A DNA stretch of 64,000 nucleotides from Bifidobacterium oedipodis (GTDB lineage Bacteria; Actinomycetota; Actinomycetes; Actinomycetales; Bifidobacteriaceae). Below are positions 1-8,462 of the stretch, piece by piece; position 1 is the stretch's first letter, and the number at the start of each line of letters is the position of its first letter. The DNA lies in contig NZ_JAAIII010000007.1 in the NCBI RefSeq assembly GCF_012932425.1, positions 154,298 through 218,297 on the forward strand, in the 5' to 3' direction. The notes beneath the pieces were generated by a model. That model saw nothing but the letters and a program-made list of their open reading frames with translations, had not been told where the DNA came from and ran no database searches. Made by a program: the position numbers and the translations under genes.

Positions 1-70
1 AGCGGGAGGCAGTCGGGAGACTGTAACGTCAAAACAATGCCCTGCTCAATCAGGGCCAATCGGGAGGTGA

Positions 71-670
71 ATGATGGCGCGGTTGGACACTCATATGCGG
101 CAGCTCTACGCGATGTGTGCAACCGCGCTCGTCATGGGACGCGCGGATCTCGATGGTGCCGATGATGTCGGCTTCGACATCGAGCTGCCTGTGTTCACTG
201 TTGGTCAGGCCGCCGAACTGGCCAATATTCACCCCCAAACTCTTCGGCAATACGACCGTCTTGGCTTGGTGCGCCCCCAGCGCACTGAGGGTGGCGCGCG
301 TCGCTACTGTTTGCGCGATATCGCGCGTTTGGCGCACACCCAGCACCTGAGCCAGGATGAAGGCATCAATCTTACGGGCATCACCCGCATTCTGGATCTC
401 GAAGAAGAGAACCGCCAATTGCGCCGTGAACTCAAGCGCCTGCGGGCCAAGGATGAAGACAGCGTATTCGCAGCCGGGCGCGACGGCGATATCGTCGAAG
501 TGCAACGCTCGAACCGTGCGCGCCTATGGCGCAATGCTATTCGCCGTCAAACCCGCGAACTGCCCAGCCGCTCCACCTACGGCACGCCCACCAACGCGCG
601 CGGCACTGCCGGAGCGACTTCCCCCACCGACCCCAACAGCCAATCTTTGGTGCTCTGGGGCTGGCGATAA
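71..670 (+). CDS. hspR: HspR, MerR-family heat-shock repressor
   Basis: This is a 199-aa MerR-type regulator. Residues about 41-90 form the winged helix-turn-helix, with the family hallmark HPQTLRQYDRLGLVRP followed by a GGARRY wing. A coiled-coil stretch (ILDLEEENRQLRRELKRLRA, about 114-133) follows and probably mediates dimerisation. In Actinobacteria HspR represses the dnaK-grpE-dnaJ-hspR operon by binding HAIR inverted repeats, with DnaK as co-repressor. The upstream genes lie outside the window, so the operon is inferred. Two tandem ATGs occur (71 and 74). The ribosome-binding site GGAGG ends at 67, so 74 has better spacing. The first 40 residues have no counterpart in typical HspR proteins and the true start could be further in. 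The C-terminal 50 residues are low complexity. Confidence 0.9.
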   Translation: MMARLDTHMRQLYAMCATALVMGRADLDGADDVGFDIELPVFTVGQAAELANIHPQTLRQYDRLGLVRPQRTEGGARRYCLRDIARLAHTQHLSQDEGINLTGITRILDLEEENRQLRRELKRLRAKDEDSVFAAGRDGDIVEVQRSNRARLWRNAIRRQTRELPSRSTYGTPTNARGTAGATSPTDPNSQSLVLWGWR

Positions 671-678
671 ACGGCTTC

Positions 679-786
679 GGAATCAAATACCAGTCAAATA
701 CCAGTCAAATAAAAAATCGTTGGAATTTCAACGTTTCTGATGTTTGATCCTCAATTTTCACAGTTACGAATCAAATAAACGATTGG
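679..786. repeat. Left copy of ~105-bp direct repeat flanking the AlbA_2 gene
   Basis: The stretch starts with three phased (A/G)TCAAATA motifs, then a near-palindrome at 718-733 (CGTTGGAATTTCAACG), then TTACGAATCAAATAAACGAT. The same arrangement occurs at 2343-2449 in the same orientation with roughly 10 mismatches, densest in the middle. The two copies bracket the gene at 818-2281. This copy is downstream of that gene and just after hspR. Confidence 0.85.
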
Positions 787-816
787 GCCGCAAATCGAAT
801 TGCGACCCAATCGTTT
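777..816. terminator. Bidirectional terminator between hspR and the AlbA_2 gene
   Basis: Perfect 11-bp arms AAACGATTGGG / CCCAATCGTTT, with a further inner CGCAA/TTGCG pairing. It lies between the convergent stops at 670 and 818, and the A- and T-ended arms allow use from either strand. Confidence 0.7.
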
Positions 817-817
817 A

Positions 818-2281
818 TCACGCCCAACCGGGGATATATTCCATCTTCTTGCGTGGCGCGTTCGGATCTGACGGTTTGATAAGCCCTGACGTTACACTTT
901 CGCGAATCAGCCGTGAGATGGGAGACGAATATGAGTCATCCAATCCAAACCTCTCACGCAGCGAAGCGTTGGTGAGGCACTCGCCATTGGCAAACTGAAT
1001 GCAGGCATGCCAATAGCAGGCATCCATGCGTTCGCTAAGGCTGAGATCAGGGTAGGAGCGATACTGGGATAGTCGCACCATAATGCTGGCGTTACCATCG
1101 GTGCCATCAGATTGCTGCACCACAGGCGAAGGGATATGCGCAGTCTCGCAGGCATCGATGATTTTGTCCCAGCCGGAACCTGCCTCCTCGCACATGCGCA
1201 GGCGACGTGACAAATCAGCCAGCTTCGGGTTGCGTGCTTCCGGCGGATCGTTAACCAGTCGCTCCAAACGAATCAGCGAATTGCCAGGATTAGAAAACTC
1301 CACACGATTGTTGAAAATCTCAATCAATGGCCCGGCGCCTCTGGTCGTGAGATCCTGGTGAATCAGCATATTGGCCAGCAACTCTCTGATCGCAATCTGC
1401 GGATAGGCGGTATGTGTGACGCGAAGCCCACGTCCGATGGTTTCACTCTCTGGCAGCCATGCTTGCAGAAAAGCCGTGACGTCATCCAAATCGGCGTACC
1501 CATGGGCATAGTCTCGCGAACGCGACGGTGAGGATTTGCGGTCGCCTTCGTATTTGATGACACGCAACGCCTTACGCGTGACCGTGGGGAAACGTTGCAT
1601 ATCAGCGGCGAACAGCAGCGCTCCGAGATTAGTGATGGCATACTGACCGCTGTCAAGAAACCGAATAATGTGGTCGGATTCAAGATAGTGGAGAATTTCC
1701 GTGCGATTCGAAGGCAGGGGAGTGCCTGTTTGTCGGAAGTAGATATTCCAATCCAGCAGATCCAATGTTTCTTCAGCTGTAAGCCATTGGGCTGCGATCT
1801 GATCCTCAAAGGCTTCGGATTTAGTGACCTCCCACAGGCGACGTTCGCGCTGGGAATTCTTCGCAACAGGTTGTGTGGAGGTGCCGGAACGTATGTATTC
1901 TGTGCCATCAAACGACACAGGGTAGCCGGTTGCCGGCCAGATGCGCAGTATAACCGTCCGATGGCCGCGATAATCCACGGGGATGAACTTGAACTCCGCG
2001 TTTTTCGACAGCTTCAGACGTAGCCAAAGCTCCAGTTCCTGGCCCTTGTGCTTAGCGGCGAGAGGATTGAATGAAGTGCCGACGATCTCATGCGTAGCGT
2101 CGTCCACACCCCACAGCATGTAGGCGTAATCCTGGCCTTCGATGGCTGCCGCGTTGGATAGTGCGGAGATGTCCTTGCCAATCATGAAGGCATCGTCGTT
2201 CGACTCCTTGAACTCCACCGTCTGGGACTCGGTAGATCGCGCGATGAGCTGGTCGATGAGTTGAATGAGATCTTCCGGCAT
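818..2281 (-). CDS. AlbA_2 (Schlafen-like) / RecG-like ATP-binding protein
   Basis: This 487-aa protein opens with an AlbA_2 (divergent AAA_4) domain, marked by SQTVEFKES near residue 20 and an N-A-A-A/GVDD pattern around residues 43-62. A HATPase_c_4-like segment follows, with ELLANMLIHQD and a VEFSNPG motif in the second half. The C-terminal ~120 residues look like a winged-helix region. Members of this family are annotated as putative transcriptional regulators or RecG-like ATP-binding proteins, and some occur near phage-defence genes. The substrate is unknown. The gene stands alone, with a ~105-bp direct repeat on each side. The upstream copy (2343-2449) lies where promoter and operator sequences are expected. 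A second family member lies at 57281-58705. Confidence 0.75.
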   Translation of the reverse strand: MPEDLIQLIDQLIARSTESQTVEFKESNDDAFMIGKDISALSNAAAIEGQDYAYMLWGVDDATHEIVGTSFNPLAAKHKGQELELWLRLKLSKNAEFKFIPVDYRGHRTVILRIWPATGYPVSFDGTEYIRSGTSTQPVAKNSQRERRLWEVTKSEAFEDQIAAQWLTAEETLDLLDWNIYFRQTGTPLPSNRTEILHYLESDHIIRFLDSGQYAITNLGALLFAADMQRFPTVTRKALRVIKYEGDRKSSPSRSRDYAHGYADLDDVTAFLQAWLPESETIGRGLRVTHTAYPQIAIRELLANMLIHQDLTTRGAGPLIEIFNNRVEFSNPGNSLIRLERLVNDPPEARNPKLADLSRRLRMCEEAGSGWDKIIDACETAHIPSPVVQQSDGTDGNASIMVRLSQYRSYPDLSLSERMDACYWHACIQFANGECLTNASLRERFGLDDSYSSPISRLIRESVTSGLIKPSDPNAPRKKMEYIPGWA

Positions 2282-2342
2282 GGGTTTTCCTTTGGACAGG
2301 CAAGGCTTGTTGCAGTTACTAGCATAGCGTGTCAGTCATATA

Positions 2343-2449
2343 CGAATCAAATACGAGTCAAATACCAGTCAAATAAATAATCGTTGGAATTCCAACGTTT
2401 TTGGTGTTTGAGGTGCATTTTTCGCAGTTACGAATCAAATAAACGATAG
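2343..2449. promoter_or_regulatory. Right copy of the direct repeat, probable promoter/operator of the AlbA_2 gene
   Basis: It carries three TCAAATA motifs in about 30 bp, then the perfect 16-bp palindrome CGTTGGAATTCCAACG at 2382-2397, then TTACGAATCAAATAAACGAT. It lies 60-170 bp upstream of the AlbA_2 start codon on the minus strand. Perfect dyad symmetry plus repeated half-sites suggest protein binding, possibly autoregulation by the gene's own product. That role is inferred from position and symmetry only. Confidence 0.55.
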
Positions 2450-2723
2450 ATACTGATTGGTGCCGTGCGTTGGCTGTTTGGATGCGTTAGTTGTTTGATT
2501 GTGTTGGTTGTAATGGCCACATCTGCTGTGGTGGCTGTGAAGTTGCGATAGTTACAGCAATCGTGCCGACGAATGGGCTTTCGCCGGCACGGATAGACTT
2601 ACGCTGGCAGGACTGTCCACCTGTGCCGGTGCGGTGCGGATGACGCCAGCCGGCAACGTGCGCGGCAGGGGCGTCGGTAGTATGGGCGACGGACAACGGT
2701 TGAATGATCGAACGATTGGAAGA

Positions 2724-3902
2724 ATGATGACTGCTGTGGATTATCCGGATTTGGTGGTTGTGGGTGCCGGCCTGTTCGGCCTGACGGTGGCGCAGCAGGC
2801 GGTGGAGCATGCGGGCGCTCGCGTGCACATCATCGACGTGCGCGACCATATCGGCGGCAACGCATACAGCTATATGGATGAGGAGACGGGTGCGGAAATC
2901 CACCGCTACGGCGCGCACCTGTTCCACACGTCGAACAAGCGTGTGTGGGACTACGTGAACCGGTTCACGTCGTTCACGAACTATGTGCACCGCGTGTGGG
3001 CCACCCACAACGGTGAGGTATATCCGCTGCCGACGAACCTGGGCACGATCAACCAGTTCTTCCGTGCGCACTACACGCCGGATGAGGCCCGCGCGCTGAT
3101 CGCCGAGCAGGCGGGCGAACTGGCCGGCAAGGATCCTGAGAATCTCAACGACAAGGGCATCAGCCTGATCGGCCGCCCCCTGTACGAGGCGTTCATTAAG
3201 AACTACACGGCCAAGCAGTGGCAGACCGATCCGGCCGAGCTGCCGGCGGACATCATCAAACGTCTGCCGGTGCGCTTCAACTACGACAATCGCTACTTCA
3301 GGGACACTTGGGAGGGCCTGCCGACGGACGGCTACACCAAGTGGATGGAACGGATGATCGACGATCCCAAGATCACGGTCGGCCTGGGCGTGGACTTCTT
3401 CGACGAGACGCAACCGTACAACAAGCAGGCCCTCGCTGAAGCGGGCGTGCCGGTGGTGTACACGGGCCCGGTGGATCGTTACTTCGACTACGAACTTGGG
3501 GATCTGAAGTGGCGCACGGTGGACTTCGTGGAGCGCCGCTACGACGAGGGCGATCATTTCGGCTGCCCGGTGATGAACTTCTCCGACGCGGACGTGCCAT
3601 ACACCCGCGCGATTGAGTTCAAGAACTTCAATCCGGAGCGCCGCGAATCGCAGAATCCGGACAAAACCGTGGTGTGGGAGGAATACTCCCGCTTCGCCGA
3701 GCGTGGCGACGAGCCGTACTATCCGGTGAACACGGATGCGGACAAGGCACTGTACGCGGCGTACGAGGCGAAGGCCGCCGCCGAACCGAACACGGTGTTC
3801 GGCGGTAGGCTCGGCACCTACAAGTACTACGACATGCACCAGGTGATCGACACCGCGCTGACCGCCTACGAGGAGCAGGTCGCACCCATGCTCGCCAAGT
3901 AG
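2724..3902 (+). CDS. glf: UDP-galactopyranose mutase
   Basis: Glf interconverts UDP-galactopyranose and UDP-galactofuranose using reduced FAD, supplying galactofuranose for surface glycans. The N-terminus shows the dinucleotide-binding motif VVGAGLFGLT followed by DVRDHIGGNAY. Family motifs HRYGAHLFHTS, PLPTNLGTINQ, KNYTAKQW and GGRLGTYKYYDMHQV are all present. From the ATGATG at 2724/2727 the product is about 392 aa, close to family length. The frame stays open back to 2634, but those 30 residues lack family similarity. The ribosome-binding site (GGAAG) is weak. A GtrA-type membrane protein follows 91 bp downstream on the same strand, consistent with a glycan role. Confidence 0.95.
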   Translation: MMTAVDYPDLVVVGAGLFGLTVAQQAVEHAGARVHIIDVRDHIGGNAYSYMDEETGAEIHRYGAHLFHTSNKRVWDYVNRFTSFTNYVHRVWATHNGEVYPLPTNLGTINQFFRAHYTPDEARALIAEQAGELAGKDPENLNDKGISLIGRPLYEAFIKNYTAKQWQTDPAELPADIIKRLPVRFNYDNRYFRDTWEGLPTDGYTKWMERMIDDPKITVGLGVDFFDETQPYNKQALAEAGVPVVYTGPVDRYFDYELGDLKWRTVDFVERRYDEGDHFGCPVMNFSDADVPYTRAIEFKNFNPERRESQNPDKTVVWEEYSRFAERGDEPYYPVNTDADKALYAAYEAKAAAEPNTVFGGRLGTYKYYDMHQVIDTALTAYEEQVAPMLAK

Positions 3903-3993
3903 CAGCTCAGTATCCCGCTTGTATCCTCTCTCTACGGGGATTCAGTGGATTTTTCGGAACTATTGGGTGGTATGGTCAGCCTCGCAGTGTTGA

Positions 3994-4560
3994 ATGTGCT
4001 TCGTGAGAAAACTGATTGAACAGCTGATGAAATTCGGCATCGTCGGCGTAGTCGCCTTCGTGATCGACTATGGCCTGATGAACCTGCTGCTGGCCTTCCA
4101 CCTGCACAACATCCTCGCCAGCACCGTTTCGTTCCTGATTTCCCTGGCCTTCAACTACGTGGCGAGCATGAAGTTCGTGTTCAAGCATCGCCCGGATATG
4201 GCCCGCTGGATGGAGATTCTTATCTTCGTTGGCGCGTCTGTGGTGGGCCTGTTCATCAACGAAGTGATCATCTACATTTCGACGTTCGGCATGAACCACG
4301 ACGCCATGATCACCCAGCACACCGAATACATGATTCGCACCAATATCGGCAAGCTGGTGGCCACCGCCGTGGTAATGGTGTGGAATTTCGTGATCCGTAA
4401 GTGGCTGCTGGATGACACCCACACCAACGCCATGAACCGTCTGCGTTCCGGGGACAAGAAACTCACCCCCGAGCAGCTTGAGGCCAAGTGGGAGCGCAGT
4501 TTTTCCCATCGTCTCGGCCTGTGGTCGTTGGATCACACACCCGACGGCTGGCCAAAGTAG
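3994..4560 (+). CDS. GtrA-family membrane protein
   Basis: A 188-aa protein with four predicted membrane segments (about residues 12-32, 38-56, 72-94 and 116-136). The GtrA pattern is visible: KFGIVGVVAFVIDYGLMN at the start and FNYVASMKFVF after the second segment. GtrA-like proteins are thought to help move lipid-linked sugars across the membrane. It follows glf closely, so a role in galactofuranose-containing glycan export is plausible but inferred. A GTG at 4003 is an alternative start. The final ~45 residues are a charged cytosolic tail. Confidence 0.85.
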   Translation: MCFVRKLIEQLMKFGIVGVVAFVIDYGLMNLLLAFHLHNILASTVSFLISLAFNYVASMKFVFKHRPDMARWMEILIFVGASVVGLFINEVIIYISTFGMNHDAMITQHTEYMIRTNIGKLVATAVVMVWNFVIRKWLLDDTHTNAMNRLRSGDKKLTPEQLEAKWERSFSHRLGLWSLDHTPDGWPK

Positions 4561-4620
4561 GTTTTGGGCGCTGAAACCGTCCGTTTCAGCGGGTGCTGTC
4601 GGTTGTTGGCTATTGTTTGC

Positions 4621-4782
4621 TATCACTACCCCAGAGATATGAAGGTACCTATGGGGTAGTGATAGAGGCGTTTATATACAAGTACCAAATATCCCGGTAT
4701 CTGTGGGGCTGTGATAATCACTACCCCGCAAATATGCCGATATTTGTGGGGTAGTGATTCTTGATTTTGCGGGGTAGTGATT
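4621..4782. repeat. Cluster of ATCACTACCCC inverted repeats
   Basis: The core ATCACTACCCC or its complement occurs four times. Arms 4621-4633 and 4652-4664 are a perfect 13-bp inverted pair. Arms 4716-4735 and 4740-4759 are a 20-bp inverted pair with one mismatch. A lone copy lies at 4769-4782, and a degenerate copy (GGGGCTGTGAT) lies near 4705. The region is between the convergent GtrA and MFS genes, so the second hairpin could also act as a terminator. Confidence 0.8.
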
Positions 4783-4878
4783 ATGCGTGCGATGATACGG
4801 CCGCCAAATAGTCGCGAAAGTTGCGAAACCGGGTTTCCGGAGCGCTGGCGGCCGTCGGCAAGCGGCCAACCGCCGCCG

Positions 4879-6306
4879 TCAGACCGCCACTTCGGTGAGG
4901 GTGGGCTGTTCGGTGGAGGTTTTGATCTGCTTGAAACCGAGGAATGCGATCACCAGCGAACTGAGCGCCAGCACCGTCACCACCATGAAGCCGCCGTGCG
5001 AGCCCATACGGTCGATGAACTGTCCGGCGATGGCCGAGCCAGCGGAGGAACCGATGGAATTCATCGCGCCCATCCATGCCATGCCTTCAGTCAGGCGCGA
5101 CGGCGGTACCAAGTGCAGCATTAGCTGATTGCCGTTGATCCACGTCGGTGCCTGGCACACGCCGATCAGCAGGTAGATCAGCATGATGACCCACAGATGC
5201 TTGGCGAACATGAACGTACCGATGCCGATATTGACCACTGCCAGGCAGAAGTAGAAGCGCTTCCACAGCGGAATATGCCAGTTCTTCGCGCCATAAACGA
5301 GCGCGCCAATCAGCGAGCTGATTGAGAAGCATGCGAACACAAAGCCCGTGTATTGCTTCATATTCTGCTCGGTGGCGAACGCGATGATTGAAATACTGGT
5401 GGCCGACTGGAACGCGCCCAGCGAGAACCAGGTGATGCACACGGCAACCAAGCCCGGCCCCCAAATCGACTGCTTCTTGCCACTGCGCGCGTCAGCCACG
5501 GCCTGCTCCACAGCATGGTCGATAGCAGTCTGGTCGGTTACGCCCTCACGCTTCAGGCGACGACGAGTCTCTTCGGCGGCGGTTTCCGCCTTCAACGCCT
5601 CCGCACGCGCGGCCTCACGCTCGCGATATTCCTTGCGGGTGATACCGTCGGCGCGAGCCAAATCAGTTTGCGACGGCGGCTCGGTGCTCAGCTCGGTTAG
5701 GAACATCAGCGCACCGATTACCACGCACACGCCAGTGAACGAGAAGGCCAACAGACCGGAGATTACAGCCAGTGTGGAGGCCAGCGGATTGCCGATCACC
5801 CACATGCATTCGTCGAGCACGCCGCACAGCGACAGTGCACGATTCGTGCGTTCGTGATCGCCTTTAAGAATGCGCGTCCAGCGGGCGCGGCTCATCGCAC
5901 CCCACGGCGGAATCGCGGCCATAAACGGCGTGATGCAGAACAGCACCCACTCCGGCGCACGATTGGTAATGCAGGTGACCAGCGAAATCGCGGCGATAAT
6001 CCACACGATAATCGTCGGAATCGAAACCTGACGTTGGCCGAACTTATCGGTTAATTTGCCGAGCAACGGTGTGGCCAGTGCCAGCGCGATCGCTTGGACG
6101 GCGGTCAGCAGGCCGGCCAGCGAATAGTTGCCGTAGTAATGCTGCACGGAAATGGTGATGGTCATGCCGACCATGGGGAACGGCATGCAGGCGATCACCG
6201 AGCCGATGGAATAGCGTGCGGTATGCGGGATGCGCAGCAGCTCCGCGTACCCGCCGAATACCTTATGGGTCACTTCCCGGATCCCGGCTATGACTTGATT
6301 GGACAT
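4879..6306 (-). CDS. Major facilitator superfamily transporter
   Basis: This 475-aa protein has about twelve hydrophobic segments in two halves. The signature loop between segments 2 and 3 reads GKLTDKFGQRQ, near residue 82. A long, charged cytosolic loop (about residues 210-275) separates the halves and is rich in Glu, Arg and Ala (REREAARAEALKAE), probably helical or coiled coil. The start has AAAGGAG about 13 bases upstream. The substrate cannot be told from sequence; the overall pattern resembles MFS drug/sugar efflux members. It is transcribed alone, divergently from the phosphatase gene at 6658. Confidence 0.85.
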   Translation of the reverse strand: MSNQVIAGIREVTHKVFGGYAELLRIPHTARYSIGSVIACMPFPMVGMTITISVQHYYGNYSLAGLLTAVQAIALALATPLLGKLTDKFGQRQVSIPTIIVWIIAAISLVTCITNRAPEWVLFCITPFMAAIPPWGAMSRARWTRILKGDHERTNRALSLCGVLDECMWVIGNPLASTLAVISGLLAFSFTGVCVVIGALMFLTELSTEPPSQTDLARADGITRKEYREREAARAEALKAETAAEETRRRLKREGVTDQTAIDHAVEQAVADARSGKKQSIWGPGLVAVCITWFSLGAFQSATSISIIAFATEQNMKQYTGFVFACFSISSLIGALVYGAKNWHIPLWKRFYFCLAVVNIGIGTFMFAKHLWVIMLIYLLIGVCQAPTWINGNQLMLHLVPPSRLTEGMAWMGAMNSIGSSAGSAIAGQFIDRMGSHGGFMVVTVLALSSLVIAFLGFKQIKTSTEQPTLTEVAV

Positions 6307-6657
6307 GACAGCACTACGCTCCTTTCCGCTCCCGATTGGATGTCCCTCGCGCGCTTGGCGTCGCGCACGAAGCCCTCATCGAATGATGTGTGTTGGTGTC
6401 CATGGTCGCGCAAAGTTTGCGTGCGATTCGGTCCGGCCCCGCGCGGTGATTGCTGAAAACAACCTACGTGAATGACCTACGCTAGCAACTAGCCCACGTG
6501 GGTGCCGCCCGTCGCTGTTTGGTTCGCATATTTGCGTCACGCATACTCTAATCGTTTGCCGCACCACGACACGCGGTACATTGGTGGGTAGATTGGTGAG
6601 TGGAGCATTAAATGTTATTCACCCGCCCGGCGGCCCAACGGCAGCAAAGGAGAACTG
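6307..6657. other. Divergent intergenic region, probable promoters
   Basis: 350 bp between the divergent MFS and phosphatase genes. It must hold both promoters, but I see no clear operator, repeat or small gene. AAAGGAG ribosome-binding sites mark both ends. Confidence 0.4.
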
Positions 6658-7317
6658 ATGAGCGCAACGACCATCCATTTTGTGCGCCACGGCAAGGTCT
6701 ACAATCCCGACCATCTGCTGTATGAGCGTCTGCCCGACTTCCATCTGTCCGATCGAGGCCTGCGCATGGCCCAAGCCACCGGTGCCTACTTGGCGGCAAA
6801 CCCGCAGACCAACACCATCGCCGCCGTCTATTCCTCGCCGCTGGACCGCACGCGCGAGACAGCCGGTGCGATTCTCGACGCCTTGAACCCCGTGCGCGCC
6901 GAACGCGGCGAAGCCCCGCTCGAACTGGTCACCGACGAACGTGTGATCGAAGCGTCCAACGAGTTCCGCGGTAAACGCATCGGCTACGGTGCCGGCGCGC
7001 TGTGGCGTCCCGAAAACCTGAAGCTGATCCGCAACCTCTACAAGCCCACTTGGGGCGAATCCTACCGTCATATCGCCGAGCGTATGAGCGCGTTCGCACG
7101 CGAGAAAGTAGCCCAGCATCCGGGCCAACAGATCGTGGTCGTCTCCCACGAATCACCTATTTGGAGCTACCGGCATATGCTGGAAACCGGCCATCCCGAA
7201 CACTGGATGTTCCTTCGCCACACCGCGCTGGCGTCCGTCACGTCGGTGACCTACGACAACCAGAACGGCCGTGTGATGTCAATCACGTATGTTGACCCTG
7301 CGGCCGACGTGGAATAG
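6658..7317 (+). CDS. Histidine phosphatase (phosphoglycerate mutase-like)
   Basis: A 219-aa member of the histidine phosphatase superfamily. The phosphohistidine motif VRHGK lies at residues 9-13, YSSPLDRTRETA supplies the second arginine (about 60-71), and VVVSHESPIW supplies the C-terminal histidine (about 160-169). Such enzymes use the first His as nucleophile. The lack of dedicated bisphosphoglycerate features makes a broad-specificity phosphatase more likely than a glycolytic mutase. AAAGGAG lies five bases upstream. The acidic hypothetical gene follows after 41 bp on the same strand, so the two may be co-transcribed. Confidence 0.85.
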   Translation: MSATTIHFVRHGKVYNPDHLLYERLPDFHLSDRGLRMAQATGAYLAANPQTNTIAAVYSSPLDRTRETAGAILDALNPVRAERGEAPLELVTDERVIEASNEFRGKRIGYGAGALWRPENLKLIRNLYKPTWGESYRHIAERMSAFAREKVAQHPGQQIVVVSHESPIWSYRHMLETGHPEHWMFLRHTALASVTSVTYDNQNGRVMSITYVDPAADVE

Positions 7318-7358
7318 AGGGACAATACGGAAAGAGACGTCCCCGCAAAGGAGCATGA

Positions 7359-8378
7359 ATGACTGTTGAGCTGAACCATGAATCCATCGCGCGCGTAGCC
7401 GGGCTGCCAGCCGTGGTCGAAGCCGCCAAGGCCGCGCAGGAGTTGATCGCCCTGTGGCCGCTCACCGAGGCCATGCAGATGGACAACGACGCGAAATACG
7501 CGGAGAACCTGCAAGTGCGCATCACCCGCGCCTTTGCCCGCATCCTCACCGGTCAGGACGTAACCGTGCCCGACGCCGAATACGTGTACGAAGGTGCCGA
7601 CGAAATCCCCGGACGCCCGCAAACCATCGTTGATGCGCTGCTTGCCGCCAACGACGCCTATGATGCGATGGCCGACTACTCCGACACCGGCGATACTCAG
7701 CTGGTATTCGACGCTGCCGAAGCGCTGGGCGTGGATTGGGGTGACGCCACGGTTGCGGCCGTGCGTGAGACTATCGACGCTGCTGAAGCGCAGGTTGTTG
7801 AGGGTGGTGAGGCCCCTGAGGATGATGCGGCTGGGGAAGCTGGTGAGGCCGGTGACGCAGATGATACTGCCAGTGTCGACGCTGCCGATGCAACTGAAGC
7901 TGAGGGCGACAAGGCTGACGAGACCGCCGCAATCGCTCAACGCTTTGCCTCCGCACTTGCCGTATGCGATGCGCTGCTCGGCGAAGTCGCCAATGTTGCC
8001 GATGCTGCCGACGACGAGTCGGTGCGCGCGGCTGCTGCCCGTGCACTGCCGGTGCTGCTGTATGTCAATGAGCTGCGCGAACAGTGCTCGATTCCGCGCA
8101 TCTGCCTATCCGACGAGCAGGTGCTGGATTTGATTCGTGAGCGTGCGGCCGCTGCCGCTCGCAGTGATGCCGCCGACGCCACCTTGGATGTGACCGCCGT
8201 GACCATTGCGCCGCTTGCCGCCGTCGAATGGCGCAAGCATCGCGAAGACGTGCTGTGGAACCCCGACGAGGCCAAGAAGAAGGCCAAAGAAGAGGACGAA
8301 AAGCGCAACAAGGAGGCGCTCGCCGCCAAGTTCGCGCACGTTAAAGACGATCCCTCCAAGCCGCACGTGGAGTTGTAA
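7359..8378 (+). CDS. Acidic hypothetical protein with low-complexity linker
   Basis: 339 aa, not recognised. Residues about 1-135 and 190-339 look helical and ordered. They are joined by an Ala/Glu/Asp/Gly linker (about 140-190), probably disordered. The last 40 residues are charged (KKKAKEEDEKRNKEALAAKF) and look like a single helix. There is no signal peptide or membrane segment, so it is probably cytosolic. AAAGGAG lies just upstream of the ATG. It follows the histidine phosphatase and is likely in the same transcript. No function is proposed. Confidence 0.7.
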   Translation: MTVELNHESIARVAGLPAVVEAAKAAQELIALWPLTEAMQMDNDAKYAENLQVRITRAFARILTGQDVTVPDAEYVYEGADEIPGRPQTIVDALLAANDAYDAMADYSDTGDTQLVFDAAEALGVDWGDATVAAVRETIDAAEAQVVEGGEAPEDDAAGEAGEAGDADDTASVDAADATEAEGDKADETAAIAQRFASALAVCDALLGEVANVADAADDESVRAAAARALPVLLYVNELREQCSIPRICLSDEQVLDLIRERAAAAARSDAADATLDVTAVTIAPLAAVEWRKHREDVLWNPDEAKKKAKEEDEKRNKEALAAKFAHVKDDPSKPHVEL

Positions 8379-8398
8379 TTATCGTTGCTGACGAAAAA

Positions 8399-8443
8399 TG
8401 TTTATGCCTACTCATCAATGGCATTGATGGGTAGGCATAAACA
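8399..8443. terminator. Bidirectional terminator
   Basis: Long hairpin with arms TGTTTATGCCTA / TAGGCATAAACA and a CATCAATG/CATTGATG inner stem. It lies between the convergent stops at 8378 and 8463. Confidence 0.8.
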
Positions 8444-8462
8444 AATAACTATTAACTATGAA

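Noticed and set aside
1..70. End of dnaJ before hspR
   Set aside because: DnaJ often precedes hspR in Actinobacteria, and one frame is open to a stop at 68-70, but the short stretch shows no residues I can assign to DnaJ.
2634..2723. N-terminal extension of glf
   Set aside because: The frame is open, but the 30 residues lack family similarity and the FAD-binding motif starts directly after the ATG pair at 2724/2727.
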